Positions 37,336 to 50,561 of a stretch of 64,000 bases of DNA are shown here, piece after piece. The stretch comes from Nageia nagi (Eukaryota > Pinophyta). The translations under genes were made by a program, and so were the position numbers. Each line of letters starts with the position of its first letter. Within the stretch, counting starts at the first letter, position 1. The notes below the pieces were generated by a model, which was not told the origin of the DNA, made no database searches, and worked only from the letters and a program-made list of their open reading frames with translations. The stretch lies in contig JBITNC010000001.1 of NCBI GenBank assembly GCA_050084985.1, forward strand, positions 69,874,001 through 69,938,000. Reading direction: 5' to 3'.

Positions 37336-38165
37336 TGTACCCATAATCCTTGACCATTAAAATGTAACCCTTAAACCCCCTTAACCTTAATCCTTAAATT
37401 TAACTTAGGTCAATATATAAAAATTTAATGTATGTTAGACCTAAGTCATAAAAACTTTTACTCAGGTTAGACTTATTAGATTATTAAAAAGTTTACTTAT
37501 ATTACATTTATTATGTTACAAAAAAATTGATGTAGGCTAGTAAAAATTAAACTTAAATAATTTGATAATATTTGTTTCTTTTAATATACACTAATAACAT
37601 TAAATCTTTGATTTGTTATAGTTTTGTACCATTAATTAATTAATTAATATGATTTGATATTTATGAAATTATTTTTAATTAATGATTATTTACTAAAATT
37701 TATTTAGTTATCATTTATAAGGTTCTTTTAGAGTGCTTGTTGATGAGTGGGTAAATGAGGAGGATGAAGAACACCATGACAATAAGCATGGATCTAATAG
37801 TGATCGATATGGAGTGGGGGATAGTGAGGGTTTCTAGATTAGATGATAGTACTGATGATTGCTATCGTTGTATAACATTTTCATATATTTATATATGTTT
37901 ACACATTTATAGTGTCTATATATATATTTTTAATGTGTTTACAATTTATGTTGAATTTTTAATTTTTGCTTGCTTCCATTAAATTTAATAATAATTAAAT
38001 TTTAATTCAATTATATTTATTTAATTCAATTAAATATAATAAATAAATTAAAATTTAGTAAATTGAATTAATTCATTTAAAAATTAATTCAATTTAATAT
38101 AAAAAATAGAATAAAAAATAGCTAAATGTTTTTTTAAAATGCATTTTTTTTTTATTTCTATTAAA
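37336..38165. other. AT-rich spacer
   Basis: No supported gene. Contains AAATTTAATTAA-type runs (37980-38110) and short open frames without domains. Confidence 0.6.
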
Positions 38166-38169
38166 TTCC

Positions 38170-39000
38170 TCATGCTATGATTGATGTCATACCTAATTGC
38201 ATACCTAATGAAAATGAAAAAAATATTTTTCAAATTATTTTTTCTGACGGTATACTTGATGATATTATTGATAGAAAATTACCTTTAATGTTATGCTCGA
38301 CCATATGTTTGACCTACATGATGCTATTTTTGATGGCATGTATGATAATTTTCTTCATTTTGTGATGGAATACATAACAAAATTCTTGGCATGATTTGAT
38401 GCAATATTTAACAAAAAGTTTGATGCTAGGTGTGATGATCACTTTGTCATCAGCAATAACATCAGGGCCTAACTTTAAAAAAAAATACAAAGGGGCTTGA
38501 CATTTTTTTTTATGCCCAACCCCTATTATCTAGTAGTGTTTGAATTAAGTCCATATAGGTGAAATACCCTGGCTATTATATTATTAACAATAAATAATAT
38601 ATTATCTTATACATGCATAATAATCAACCTACATTTTTTCATAATATATCAAAGTATTTATATTATATTTACCATATAATATAAATAATTAATATTAATA
38701 TATTTATATACTAAATTACACACATAAACACCTTATTATTTAGTTAACTTAGATACCTTAAATCTATTATAACAATATTCACCTAATAAGAGGTGAATTA
38801 ATATATTTATAGTCCTAGTTGGATTATTTGCACTAGTAAAAAATAATTTTGATGTTATTAGCATCAATAGGCATCAAAATATTGTCAAACATTGATTTTA
38901 TGCAATTTTTTCATGTTATGATGCTATTGATGATGTTATTTCTAGTGTTATTGATGATACTATTCATGACACTATTTCTAAAGCGAAATAGTGTTAGAAT
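38170..39000. repeat. Scattered TTGATGATGCTATT-type minisatellite remnants
   Basis: Clusters of GATGCTATT, GATGATGTTATT and GATGGCATG at 38230-38480 and 38849-38985, and again at 39785-39920. In one frame they read as peptide repeats such as DAIDDVISSVIDDTIHDTIS and DAIFDGMYDNF, all centred on D-x-I/F-D. A decayed 12 bp minisatellite explains them. A repetitive coding sequence is less likely. Confidence 0.55.
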
Positions 39001-39446
39001 AACCAAAAAAAAAAAAGATGGGATCACACACAGATCATGATTTAACCACTAATTAAATTATTTAATTGATGGTTTATACATACATCAAAGACTCTTTAAA
39101 AATGAATTTGGGTTGAAGGATGCAATGCACATTTTTCTTACTATAGATATAGATGCACACTGCTCTCTATGCTCTTCAACACATGTAGACCTACATTACC
39201 AATAATGCCTCTTTAGAGGGAAAGCTCCTTCATTCACTCATCTATCACATCAGACTTGAATTTAATCATTCCAGGCATGAGTTTCTACAAGATAGACTCA
39301 TCCACATGTATGTCAACTATAAAAGTTTGACAAAAAGCATGTGAAGCTTTTGCTATATTACTAAATGAGATATTTTCTCATGGAATATAATAATTTTAGG
39401 TTACCAAAGACATGTATTTCCATGAAAGCATTAACACTTTTTCTCC

Positions 39447-39726
39447 AAATGCAATAACTAACAGAAGTAGTCCAACTAAATCAATTCAACTTTCCCATAT
39501 TCCTTAAAGCATGCACCAAATTGGTAGATTAATAACAAGGTTTATGTATAAGTCAAATACTCTTTAAAATTTGATTTTCTTTCACCAAATGCAATAAACA
39601 ACAATACTAGTTCAATCAAATCAATTCACCTTTCCCAACATCCTCAAAGCATGCACCAAATTAGGATATTCAAAACATGGTTTATACACACATCAAATAC
39701 TCATTAACATCATATTTCATGGATTG
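39447..39726. repeat. 140 bp tandem repeat, 2 copies
   Basis: AAATGCAATA starts at 39447 and 39587. Matching blocks include AATCAATTCAACTTTCCCA / AATCAATTCACCTTTCCCA and AAAGCATGCACCAAATT in both. A partial related block is near 39069-39110. Confidence 0.85.
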
Positions 39727-39751
39727 TAATGATCGCAAATATATGCATAAA

Positions 39752-39776
39752 TAATATATATATATATATATATATG
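39752..39776. repeat. (TA)n microsatellite
   Basis: Short TA run, 12 units or so. Confidence 0.9.
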
Positions 39777-40119
39777 TAATATTTGATGAAGTGATGCTAT
39801 AATTGATGTAAAATATGTTTTTTTTATGATGCCCATTGTGATGAAATGTGATAATATATGTGACATAATATGATGCCATATCATATTTTTGATGATGTTA
39901 ATCTCAATGTGTATGCCACCATTATCTTTAATGGAAGTATTTTTGAAAATAAAATAAAAACTACATTGGACTTTGATATCAACCCTGATGCTAAACCTGA
40001 TTTGTGTTGTAGTGTTATTCTAACAATAGCTAAAATTGTAGCCTCAACATTTTATCAACATTCCTATAGAAATTGGCCTATATTTTTAACTCATTTATTG
40101 AAATATTGCTAACTAAATA

Positions 40120-42490
40120 TGCTTGTGATATAAGCTATTACTCTAAAAGGAATTTGGCCAATGTGAACAAAAATACACAAAAATATATGCTTTGCAAGAT
40201 GTAAATAATTCATAGTAAATAAGGGAAATCGCTAGAATTAATAAGATTCTTTATGCATATTTTAATAGCCACCCAAAATAAGGTAATATTTTCCTTTCTT
40301 AAATATTTAAGATTCCTATTTTGATTATAGACTAACTAAGATACCAAACCAAATAAAACACTTCAGATGATGTTGAGAATACCAATGTTTTGAACTATTT
40401 CAAAGTTTTAGGAATAAAAAGAATATATTTATCCACTCTAATTAGGTGTATTGATGAAAAAGGATAGTTTTTATGGTGGAGGCTTGTGCTTAAATCACAT
40501 GACCTAACCAAGTTCTACTTATCAAGGGAAAAATATTTTATGAAAATCAAAATAAGATTTTTTTGAAAACCCATTGCCATTCAAACTCAATTACTAACTC
40601 ATAACATAATGGATGTAAAGATGAGGCATATAGGTTGTGTGATTTTCATGTTTAATTTTTATCAATATTTTTTCAATAGGGAAACATGAAAGTAAAAAGA
40701 ATAGAAAAATATAGCAAGATGGTGATAAAGTAAACAAAGGGATAACCTATTCAATATCATAAACAATTATTGTTGCTTTCCCAAACTCCACCATTCTTTT
40801 TGTGGCTAACTTAAATTTGATCTTTACAAATATCATTGATGAAACATATGTTGGTGCACCATGTAGCTTAAGAACCTAGGCATTAACCATATATGTAACC
40901 ATTACAATATCAACATCCACACTTTATATTTCCAAAATTCCTCCTATAGAAGTCAACAACAACCTAAATTAGCAAATAAATAACCATCCAACTGATAAAT
41001 AATAATGCTAAATATTCAAACACCCACTAGTAATCAAAGAGAGATTGATTCTACCTTGTCTCACTAAGAAACATGTTTTCACTTGTCATGATGAATGAAG
41101 TCTAGATACCCTCTTCTCTCTACTTGTATTATATATATTTTCAAGGAAGAAAAGTGGTGAATAAGAAATAAGAAAGAAACATAAAGGAAGGATTGTTTAC
41201 ATGAAGCTAGATTTTTCTCCTTGGTGAAATGTTTGGGCATAATCTATGTATAGATTCCATATAAATTTTGGCTGTGTATGAAGCCTATATTGAACTTTTA
41301 CTAGTAAATCATGCTGAATGAAGAGTTTCTCTCAAGACTCTAAGAGGGTAGAATAATGCATTTTTGGAGAAAATGACATGGATGCTAAAGGAAATATATT
41401 TGAAAAATTTAAATGTTTGTATGTTATTATTTAGTAGAGCATGGCCAATTCAATGCACATGGACATTAATTTCACAGCTATCATCTCTTATTACACAAAG
41501 TATGCTTCATTGAAAAATATTATAGTGTATAAGTGGTGAGTGCATTAAAGGTGAAAGATTCTAATTTTAGATAGTCTAATCCAAGGATAAAATTTACAGA
41601 GCTAAATATTTTTTGTTTTGAAGGATTAGTAAAAGTTTATCCTTCATAGATTGATATTTTAATTTAAAAAAATTAAATATTTAACTCATTCTTCAAAAAC
41701 TTTACACTTTATTTACTAGGTAAAACCAATCACACATTAATTATGTTCAAGCTTAGTTTACCCCACTCTAACTTCATGTTCAATATCCAATACATGTCTT
41801 GGCTAGTACACATGTCAAATAGTGACTACATTTTGCCTACCTACTTTCATTTTTATCTTTTTTTGAAACTTAAAAATCAATTTTTTATCATAGATAAAAT
41901 GCCTTTCACAAGTTACAAATTTGATAATAATAATGATCACTCAACTTGAATTTCAAGAATAGCCTCCCCATGACTATCCCAATGCAATGTATTAGTCCCC
42001 ACCAAAGAACCCCCTCAAAAGTTTAAATTTGGATCAAGGTCATCTAGGGTTATTTATCACACCAGATGAAAAGATATTTTGACTTTAATACCTTAACATG
42101 CATGTGAGGATAAAAAATAAATGAATAATTTACTTACTCTTCTCGCTATTATGATGAATGATAGAGGAATTAATAAACTTATCACATAATAGACTTGATG
42201 AAGTAGAAGGAAAATATTCATTGCAAGATCATTATATTTGAATCGCAATTCCTTTATAGCATTTAGAGTACTTAGTTATATATAATTATTTCTACATAGA
42301 AAGAGTTTATCTACATTAGTTTATTCCTATTAACCTTACAAAACATCTCCTAGACAATATTATTTTAGATCTGATAACATATGGTATGAAATATTAGAGT
42401 ATCCATGAAGATGAATCCAAGAAGACCTATAATTCTTGATAGTAGAGAATGAATGCTAAAAGATACATTATCCATAGCTTTTAGAGAATG
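40120..42490. other. Unassigned spacer left of element C
   Basis: No recognisable gene, repeat or terminal structure. Short open frames (for example plus 41743-41949) have no domain. Confidence 0.55.
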
Positions 42491-42497
42491 AATATTG

Positions 42498-43197
42498 TAT
42501 ATACCTAAAAATGATTTATTATTTATTTAATAAATCATATTGAGACTCTCTAAATGACTTATTGCAATATTATAAATATCAAGATAAATTTGATATTACA
42601 ATGCAATACCATGTGTTATACTAAATGCTATATCATTTATCATGGTTTTATTTTAAAGTATCTTGAATACAAAATGTTTATATTATTTCTAGAGGTTAGG
42701 TTTCTCTCCTCTATGTCCTTACAAACTATTATGTGAGTGGAATAGGTTGATCTCCATAGATTGGAACTCTTTCATATGAAAAGATATCTGATAGGTGGTT
42801 ATCAAATGTAATCTTCATCAAGCTATGATGTCTTTTGATGCCACCTATTATGAGAAATTGTTATAATATGAGCTCTAAAACTTTCTATCCCTAGTGCACA
42901 TTGTAATTCTATGTAGTCAGTGATGTGCATAAGTTAGATTAAGGGTTCCATATTTTGATGGTTTTCCTATTGATTCATGTACATGAAGATCCACTATGAA
43001 CTCACCATGAATTTGATCCCAATCTTCTATAGATTCATTGCTATTTACTTTTAAATATTGCACATACACTTCATATCATGTTCATTTATTTCATGTATAT
43101 TTATTGTATCTGATATAGTGTACATATATATTATTCTTATATTGTAGATCTATTTATTTATTGTGTATATTTGCATTTAGAAAATTTATAGAGTACA
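42498..43197 (+). mobile_element. 5' LTR of element C
   Basis: 700 bp from TGTATATACC to GAGTACA. The end is set by alignment with LTR A, where the same internal sequence follows. It contains about 100 bp (near 42865-42995) that the 3' LTR lacks. Confidence 0.87.
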
Positions 43198-43240
43198 TTT
43201 TGATGAACCTGATATTCTTACACACCTAAATTCTTTTCTA

Positions 43241-45830
43241 GTGAATATATTCTTAAGAGATATGAATCCATTTGCATTATTATCTCTTCCCTTACTCAAG
43301 ATGCTTAGAGTGATAGTTAAAGAAAATAATAAAACTAGGGTTTGTTATGCTTATATTCCAAAGCTAAATTTAAATGAAGAACAACATAAAGTTTTTAGAA
43401 GTAAGATCTATTTTTATGAGATTAGAAGAAGCGTTAGGGTTAACCCTAAATTACCTATGTAAGAGCCTATCCAAAATGATAGAATGGATACTGATGAGGA
43501 TAATGATACTGAATCTACAAGTTCTAGCAAAAAAATGGATATTATTGGAGAAACTCCTAATAAGGTTAATATGTCCTTTACTGATTATGATTTTCATAAT
43601 ATAAGTTTGGGAAGCCATGGTGATAATTTTTATAGTGATGTTGAAATTAAATAATTAGATAGAATTCCTAGCCATGTTAGATCAATAAAGGAATTGCTAT
43701 CTAATAAAGAAAAATTAGAGTATTATCTTACTAACAATTCTGAAGAGATTATAGATATCTTAACAAATTATGAGTTATTAGAAGTAGCTTCAATAATGTT
43801 GCATTCCTTAAATAGTTTATTTTCTTTTGAAAATGCAAGATCTAGAAAATGGAGAGCTTCTACTACTAAGAAGAACATGGCTAATGGAGTGGAATGTACA
43901 CATGTTGCTAACAACATGAATGTAGAGGATATTGGATCCCATAACAAGGTGATCATAAAAGATGTTAATGAGGAAAGCAAATCCAAATATGAACATCTAG
44001 TAGATCATAATCCAAGTACACTTCTTGAAAGTTCTAATAAGGATAAATGTAAGGAAAGGTTGGTTAAAGATGAAAATGCAATAGATATTGCTAAACAACT
44101 TTCTACAATAGTTAATAATGCTTATAAATATAACCCTAGTTGGTCCAAAGAAGAGTATGAGATAAAAATTGATGTAAGGATAAATGTAAGGAAAGGTTGG
44201 TTAATGATGAAAATGCAATAGATATTGCTAAACAACTTTCTACAATAGTTAATAATGCTTATAAACATAACCCTAGTTGTCCAAAGAAGAGTACGAGATA
44301 AAAATTGATGTTATTTTAGATGTTCAAGAAATTTATTATTTTCAAAAGGCTAATGAGGAACAACAACTAGTGTTTATGCTAGAATTGGTTGAACATAAAA
44401 AAATACATAGGATTGGACCATTTATATGACTTAGAGAGGATAAAATTAAAAGGGAATTAGTAAATAAAACACCCTCTTAAACTAGTAATGCACCACCTCT
44501 AACCCTACCACCAACCCAAAACATCAATATACCTATAGTACAAAACCAACAACCTCCTATAATACCTAATACAGGAAAGATAATGGATGAAAGGATTGAG
44601 AAATTAGAAAAATAATTCATTAAATATGGTGAAGATGATTTCTTATTTTGTTTAAAGCATCCATTAATTGATAGAATTGTTTATAAATTGCATATTGGTA
44701 AAAAGAGTTTGAAATTTACAAAATTTTATGGTTTACAAGATCCAAAAATGCATGTTAGAAAATTTCAAGAGCAAGCTATCAAATATGTTCATGAAAGAGA
44801 TATGCTTGCAAAATTATTTTCAAGTAGGTTAAAGGATGATGTATTGAAATGGTACTTTAGTCTTTCTAAAAAAACCATAGATAAATATGAAGATTTGATA
44901 CATAAATTTCTAAAAAATTTTAGATATAATATAATAGAAAAAGTTCAATTAAAAGATTTCTGTAAAATTAAGAAATTTTCCAACCAATATTTATCTAATT
45001 TTATGAAAGTATAGAACAAAATAAAAATAAAATCTGCATGCTTGAGCAAGATTTAAAGGATACTTTTGCAAATGCTTTATTACCTATATATAAATTGTTG
45101 GCAATCTCTAATCATGGATTGATATTAGTTGGAATGATAGATATTTTCTTTAAAAAGAATATTGCATCAAATAAAATTATAATAAACATTATCAAAAATC
45201 TCAAATGTATGAAATAAAAGACAAACCTCAAGTGACTAAAAACAAACCTTAAGTATATGAAAATAAAATTGAAGTTGTTATAGCTAATATTGATAGAAAT
45301 AAGAATAGACCATAAAGGAGATTAACAAGGTTAACTAATACTATTTATAATATTCTCAATGTGTTATTAAAAGAAGAACTTACTGAGATTCCACCAATGG
45401 TTCAACATCACTTCCTTAATCGTGTTCCTAAAAATTATAGATATCAAGAATTTTGTAATTATCATATGACATTAGGGAACCCAATAAGAAATTGTAAGGT
45501 CTTAAGAAATATCATTCAAGATTTCATTGATAAGAAAACAATTTACATGGATGATAATATTAAAGCAAAACATGGGCTTGTACATACTAATAATGGATAG
45601 TTGGAGATATTTATGAATCCCCTACCAAACACAACTCAACAACCAAAAGGATTTATTGGTTTGGTAAGTACTTCACATTGCATACAATATTACTTCCCTA
45701 ATAAGCATGTGTGTAAGAGATATCAAAAAAAAACAAGCAAGAACTCTAGTGGAGAGAACATAGAATACCATGTTAGAGCTTACAGGATGAATGCTACCAA
45801 CAATGTGTAAGACTATTTGCATGCTTCCAA
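43241..45830 (+). pseudogene. gag: Gag of element C, frameshifted
   Basis: Pieces in order: 43241-43604 N-terminal part, 43694-44221 acidic linker, 44688-45014 Gag core and 45361-45810 C-terminal part. The core holds KKSLKFTKFYGLQDPKMHV, RKFQEQAIKYVHERDMLAKL and FSSRLKDDVLKWYFSLSKKT, the retrotransposon Gag domain. The C-terminal part has a zinc-knuckle-like motif, FCNYHMTLGNPIRNCKVLRN, where the expected His after Gly is Asn. A 137 bp tandem duplication at 44038-44310 breaks the linker. It aligns with the minus-strand gag of element A, confirming the reading. Particle-forming protein; inactive as written. Confidence 0.83.
44038..44310 (+). repeat. 137 bp tandem duplication in gag of element C
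   Basis: TAAGGATAAATGTAAGGAAAGG starts at 44038 and 44175, and the units differ at only a few bases (AAAGATG/AATGATG, ATATAACC/ACATAACC, one lost G near 44279). It is a recent duplication and shifts the frame. Confidence 0.95.
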
Positions 45831-46449
45831 CAACGTACACTACACTACTAGGAAGACACCTATTTTTGTACCTATGCCTACAAAGTGTGTATGGGTTGTT
45901 AAACCTTTACAAGTACACAAATTTATTACATAAATTTGAAAAATTACAAATTGTAGTATATCATAAGTAAGGTATTTTCTACATGATCAAAATGGTATAT
46001 TGCATGGGCATAAGGTTTGAATCATTGTTTCATTAGTATTTTGGGTAAATTTTGAAGGAGTCCCTCATACATTTTTCTTTTCAAATCATCAAAACCCATG
46101 TTTCTAGTGATGTATGACTATTTTGTGTTATTAACAATGCACCTTTAGTAGACCAAAATAAAAAAGGATAGTATTTCCGTAATCCCCAAGGTATACTAAC
46201 GTGTATGGAATGATCACTATAAGATTTTAATATAGTTCAAAAGAAAAAACTTGATCTTATTTGTGTGATGGGAGATCTTGCTTTAGGTTCCTTTGTGCAT
46301 TTATGTTAAAATTGAATTTGGGTTACAAGAATTTGATCTATGGTTGTTCATTATATTATGTATATCCCGTAGAGTACATTATTATGTTGTTTAGCAAATG
46401 AAAATATGTAATGGTGTATATGGTTTGCTCATTACAATTTTCAAACATG

Positions 46450-48650
46450 TACTTTGTTATGTAAATTGTAAATCATTTAAGTACAATTGTACAATCAAGA
46501 AAACCATGCATTGAAAATATACAAAAGTAATAAAAACTATAAATACATTCATAATTGTACACAAAATTGGAGTAAAAAAGAATAATATATATAACTCATA
46601 AAAAGGGTGGATCCATGTCTCAATATACATCCTAGTGGTGTGCACTACTACCACTACTCCCCACATCACTACATCTAGATATCCTCCTAAACCCACTACT
46701 CTATCCTAAAATGGACATGCCACTGATACATCACTCACACTAATTCCATGAGAGCCTAAGATGGCCTTGGCTCTCTCATACTTCCCCTTAAGTCTCTCTA
46801 CTTGATCCATGAACTACCAAATTAAGGCCCATTGCTCATTGGGGGGAGGCATGTCCACCCTCTCCTATAACCTCTTCATGGAATATTCCATGGAGGCTAT
46901 CTATGCATATCACACTATGAGAGTAGCTTGTATAGTGGTTAGTTGTACCTCTAGGCCAAGAACCCTCACCTAAAAGCATTCAATATATTAATCTCAACCT
47001 CTAAAGCTGCAATTTGAGTAGTGGTCTCTCTTATAGAACCCATAAAAAGTATTTAGTTTTTTTAATCATGATTAACTAAAAAATCAAAAAGTGTAAGAAA
47101 CCAATAAGAATGAGATAGGGTGTTACCTATTGCCACTAATAACATGACCTTATCCAAGCTCACCAATCCTAGTGCTAGGATGGGGGACTCTCCTTGCATG
47201 GGGATATCATGCATAAGATTGTCCACATGCTATGGGTCTTCATCTAAAGACCCCTCCAATGTTGCTACCATCTCATCATCCTACTCATCCTCATTCTTGT
47301 CCATGCCCAATGGGCCTAGCTGAACTCTCTCCCACCATCTCTTGATATGCTTTTACATGTAGTAAATTGGGGTAGGTGGTGTATTATGATGGATCCCAAA
47401 TTACCTTAGCACTGCTACAGTAAGTAAGCTTCCACTAGGTTCACCTAAGTCTAGAGAATGCAAGGTTTCCTCATATATTAAAGTTGGTGGGCATCCCCCT
47501 CCCAAATAAAATTATTGTATGAGACCTATACTGGGCCCTCAAGTTGGAGCTAATTGATCTCTCACCTTCTAGACTATAAAGAGTGTAGGTACCTATACCT
47601 AAGACATCTTGACATCCAACATGATATGAAAAATCTAATGGGTCCTTCCTAACCCATTCTAATCCAACAAATTGAATAACTACTATATTTTCATATGTCC
47701 ACACCTATAGAAGATCGGTATGAGAAATCATGATGTTAAATTTATCAACACTTATAAAATTATGGAAGTCTTTGTAAAGTTGAGCTAGGACAAGGGAAGG
47801 CCAAGACAATTGTATACCCCTAGTACTTATATATTGTACCACCCATACCAAACCAAGAGGAAAAGAGAAGCTACTCTTATCTAGACATAAGTATGTATAG
47901 ATGATAGAGGTAATAAGAAGCCTCAAGTGTCTAGATGGAGAGGTAAATTTACATGCCTCAGATAAGTGGGTGGCCCTTTACTCCTAGTAATGATCTTTCT
48001 CAATCATAAACCATGATGAAAATTATTATCTCTCATTATTATCTATAACCTCAACCTGATGCATAAGCTGACCCCATATGGGAATACCTCATATCCTATA
48101 AACATCTAACAGGGTGACTATCATCTCACCTGAGAGCAAGTGAAATGAGTTGGTATCTAAATCCCATCTTTCCACCAAGGCCATGAGAAGAGGAAGGTCA
48201 TGTTGGATGTGACTAACAATGGCTAAATCATTAATTCTTGAATGCATGAGGATTTCATCCTCATGATTTCTTCATTACCATCCCTAACCCTTCTATGATA
48301 CCACCATAGATATGGATCCACCCCTAATATTCACCTTATGATCTTACAAAAATAAATAATGCAATTCATTTTAATAACCAAATAAATTCACCTAACATGG
48401 AAAAAATTTATAAATTTTATGTGAAAACCCAGATAATAAACTCAAAATGCTTTACTAGGGGAAAAATGAAGAATTAAAGCAACACAATAGGAAAACTAAG
48501 AATCAAAGATTTTTGCAAAAGAAACAAATGTAAATGAACACTCACCATATGCTCAAAGGGGAGGCTAAGAAAGTATTCATCCATATGTCCTCTTCTCCTA
48601 AACAAGGGCCTCTCCACCATATTCCAATCTTGAACCACCATATTAGCCAA
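46450..48650 (-). pseudogene. Antisense plant mobile domain (PMD, MAIN-like) gene in element C
   Basis: Minus strand, multi-exon. First exon near 48645-48553: MVVQDWNMVERPLFRRRGHM, ending at CATATG|GTGAGT, an intron donor. The main exon, about 48270-47470, keeps one frame: INDLAIVSHIQHDLPLLMAL, VERWDLDTNSFHLLSGEMIV, TLLDVYRI, GIPIWGQLMHQVEVIDNNER, FPLGLVWVVQYISTRGIQLS and WTYENIVVIQFVGLEWVRKD. The W-D-x-x-x-N-x-F-H...GEM-x-V-T-L-x-D-V...G-I-P signature is that of the PMD (PF10536-type). A later exon, about 46870-46690, reads PPPNEQWALIWQFMDQVERL. PMD proteins occur as host silencing-related genes and inside Mutator-like and Ty3 elements. Antisense accessory ORFs near the 3' end are known in some plant Ty3 elements. 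Several stops remain in the main exon. Confidence 0.78.
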
Positions 48651-48659
48651 ATAGATGCA

Positions 48660-50547
48660 AAGAAAAGTCTAAAAATAAAGTGCAAAAATGAATGATGGAG
48701 AGAAATCAAATCAAGTAATCAAATGTATGGAAGAAGTAAAAGAGGATAAATACAATTACTAATATAGAACACATAATCTTGCAGAGGTTAATCAATAAAT
48801 AAAGATTAAAATGAATTGAAAAATTCAACAAAAACCTCCTTTTTGTTCAACTTTTTATCCTAACCCTAGCTAATAAGGACTCTTTTTAAATGCTTATTTT
48901 TATGCTTGGAAAATGATGCCTAAAGTGGGAAAATGCAAGAAAATATTTTAATTTCTAGATACTCCTTTTTCAAAAAACCAATTATGCAATATTCACATTG
49001 TCAATGGTGTACAAAATGTGAAATTTGTGTGCAATCCATTGCATGCTGATTAAAAATGGTAAAAATGGCAAGTTTGAATGTTTACATTATGCATTGATGG
49101 TTAAATTGATGATGTTCCATTTCTCATGTTTATTAATATTAGAGTGACATCGTTAATAGTGTGCTTCATCTAAAATTGAAAAATGATTTAAGTGCTATAT
49201 TCAATTCCATTTTTGCTGATTTGATACAACTACAAATGATGGATGTTATTTGATAAACTTGGTAAAAAATGTAATTATCAAAATTATATTTAATTAAATA
49301 CATGTGCCAATATTTCATTTCTATATAGATGCATTCTTTTGGAATGTTTCAGATTGACATAATTATTTTCCAATGATAATTGAGTGAATTCCTTTTTCAA
49401 AAGTGTAATTCTATCTTTTTCACATTCTCAACGATGTGAATAAAGTAAAATGATAGATTTTTTCAAATGTTGATCACATTATCATAGTTTCAATTGAAAA
49501 AAATAATTGATATCATGCTTATACAATCATTGCATAGAAAAATGCATATAAGGTCAAAAATTAGTCAAGTTTTTGCTCACATGAAAAATATTATGCAATA
49601 TGAAGATATCATTTCATGATTTTATGATCCAAAACTTTATTACTTGCTTTCAAATGAATATCATTAAAGTTTGCAAATCTAATATGATTTTTCACATTGT
49701 TAACAATGTGTGTCTATTATAAATTCATTATGAATGGGGCATGTTATAAATACTAGAATATCTATTTCAAAATGACATTATTTCACAAAAATGCACTGAA
49801 ATGAGGATGTAGAAAAAATTTGTAAAAGATATGATTTCCAAATTCCATGAAATTCATGCTATCAATGGTGTAGTTTTACTTTGAAAAATAATAAAATCAA
49901 ACAATTAAATATGATCAAAGGTGAAATATTGATATGTAAGACCAATAAATATTTAAATTGTTGGTATTTTTTTGAAAATCAAATGATATTATCTTAAATT
50001 TGGATAACAATTCAATGCCATAATAACAAATGTTTTTAAGGCCATTGTCACTTCACAAGCAAACATATCTTATAAATTATAGGTTATTCCAAGCTTGGGG
50101 CATCAAAGGACCTCATCAGCTTAATCTTCATAGACTATGAGTTACACCAAGAATATTCTAAATGTCATGGTTAAATAGAACTATGACTCACAATTGCCAT
50201 AATGACAAAATGGATATCATATTTATTTCATCCTTGCTCTTTTAATTGATTATTCTTTAATAGGATGTGATCTATATGGGTATTATGTTGGATTTTTCTC
50301 AACAAGGTATTGTTTGAGAGATTAGGACTTGAATAGAGATGCTCTCCTCATACAAGGATTCCAATTTTGGCTTGATTCCCTAAAGTAGCTATAGCAAGGG
50401 GTAATACAAGAATAAAATGGGGTAGAAGATATATCATACTCAACATATTGATCAAAAAAGGGAATTCTACTTTACTATTAAAAATTTTCTTCTCTTATCT
50501 ATACTTCTTTGGATTATGCAATTTCAAATGCTTTTCATTTCATATCC
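48660..50547 (+). other. Non-coding 3' region of element C
   Basis: No coding signal. A motif resembling TTCACATTGTCAATGGTGT recurs near 48990, 49423, 49690 and 49857 with weak flanking similarity, suggesting decayed direct repeats. Confidence 0.55.
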
Positions 50548-50561
50548 AAAGATGGGGAAAA
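50548..50561 (+). other. Polypurine tract of element C
   Basis: AAAGATGGGGAAAA directly before the TG of the 3' LTR; similar in form to the tract of element B. Confidence 0.82.

Noticed and set aside
43768-43986. Minus-strand ORF inside gag of C
   Set aside because: Shadow of the gag linker, which aligns with gag A.
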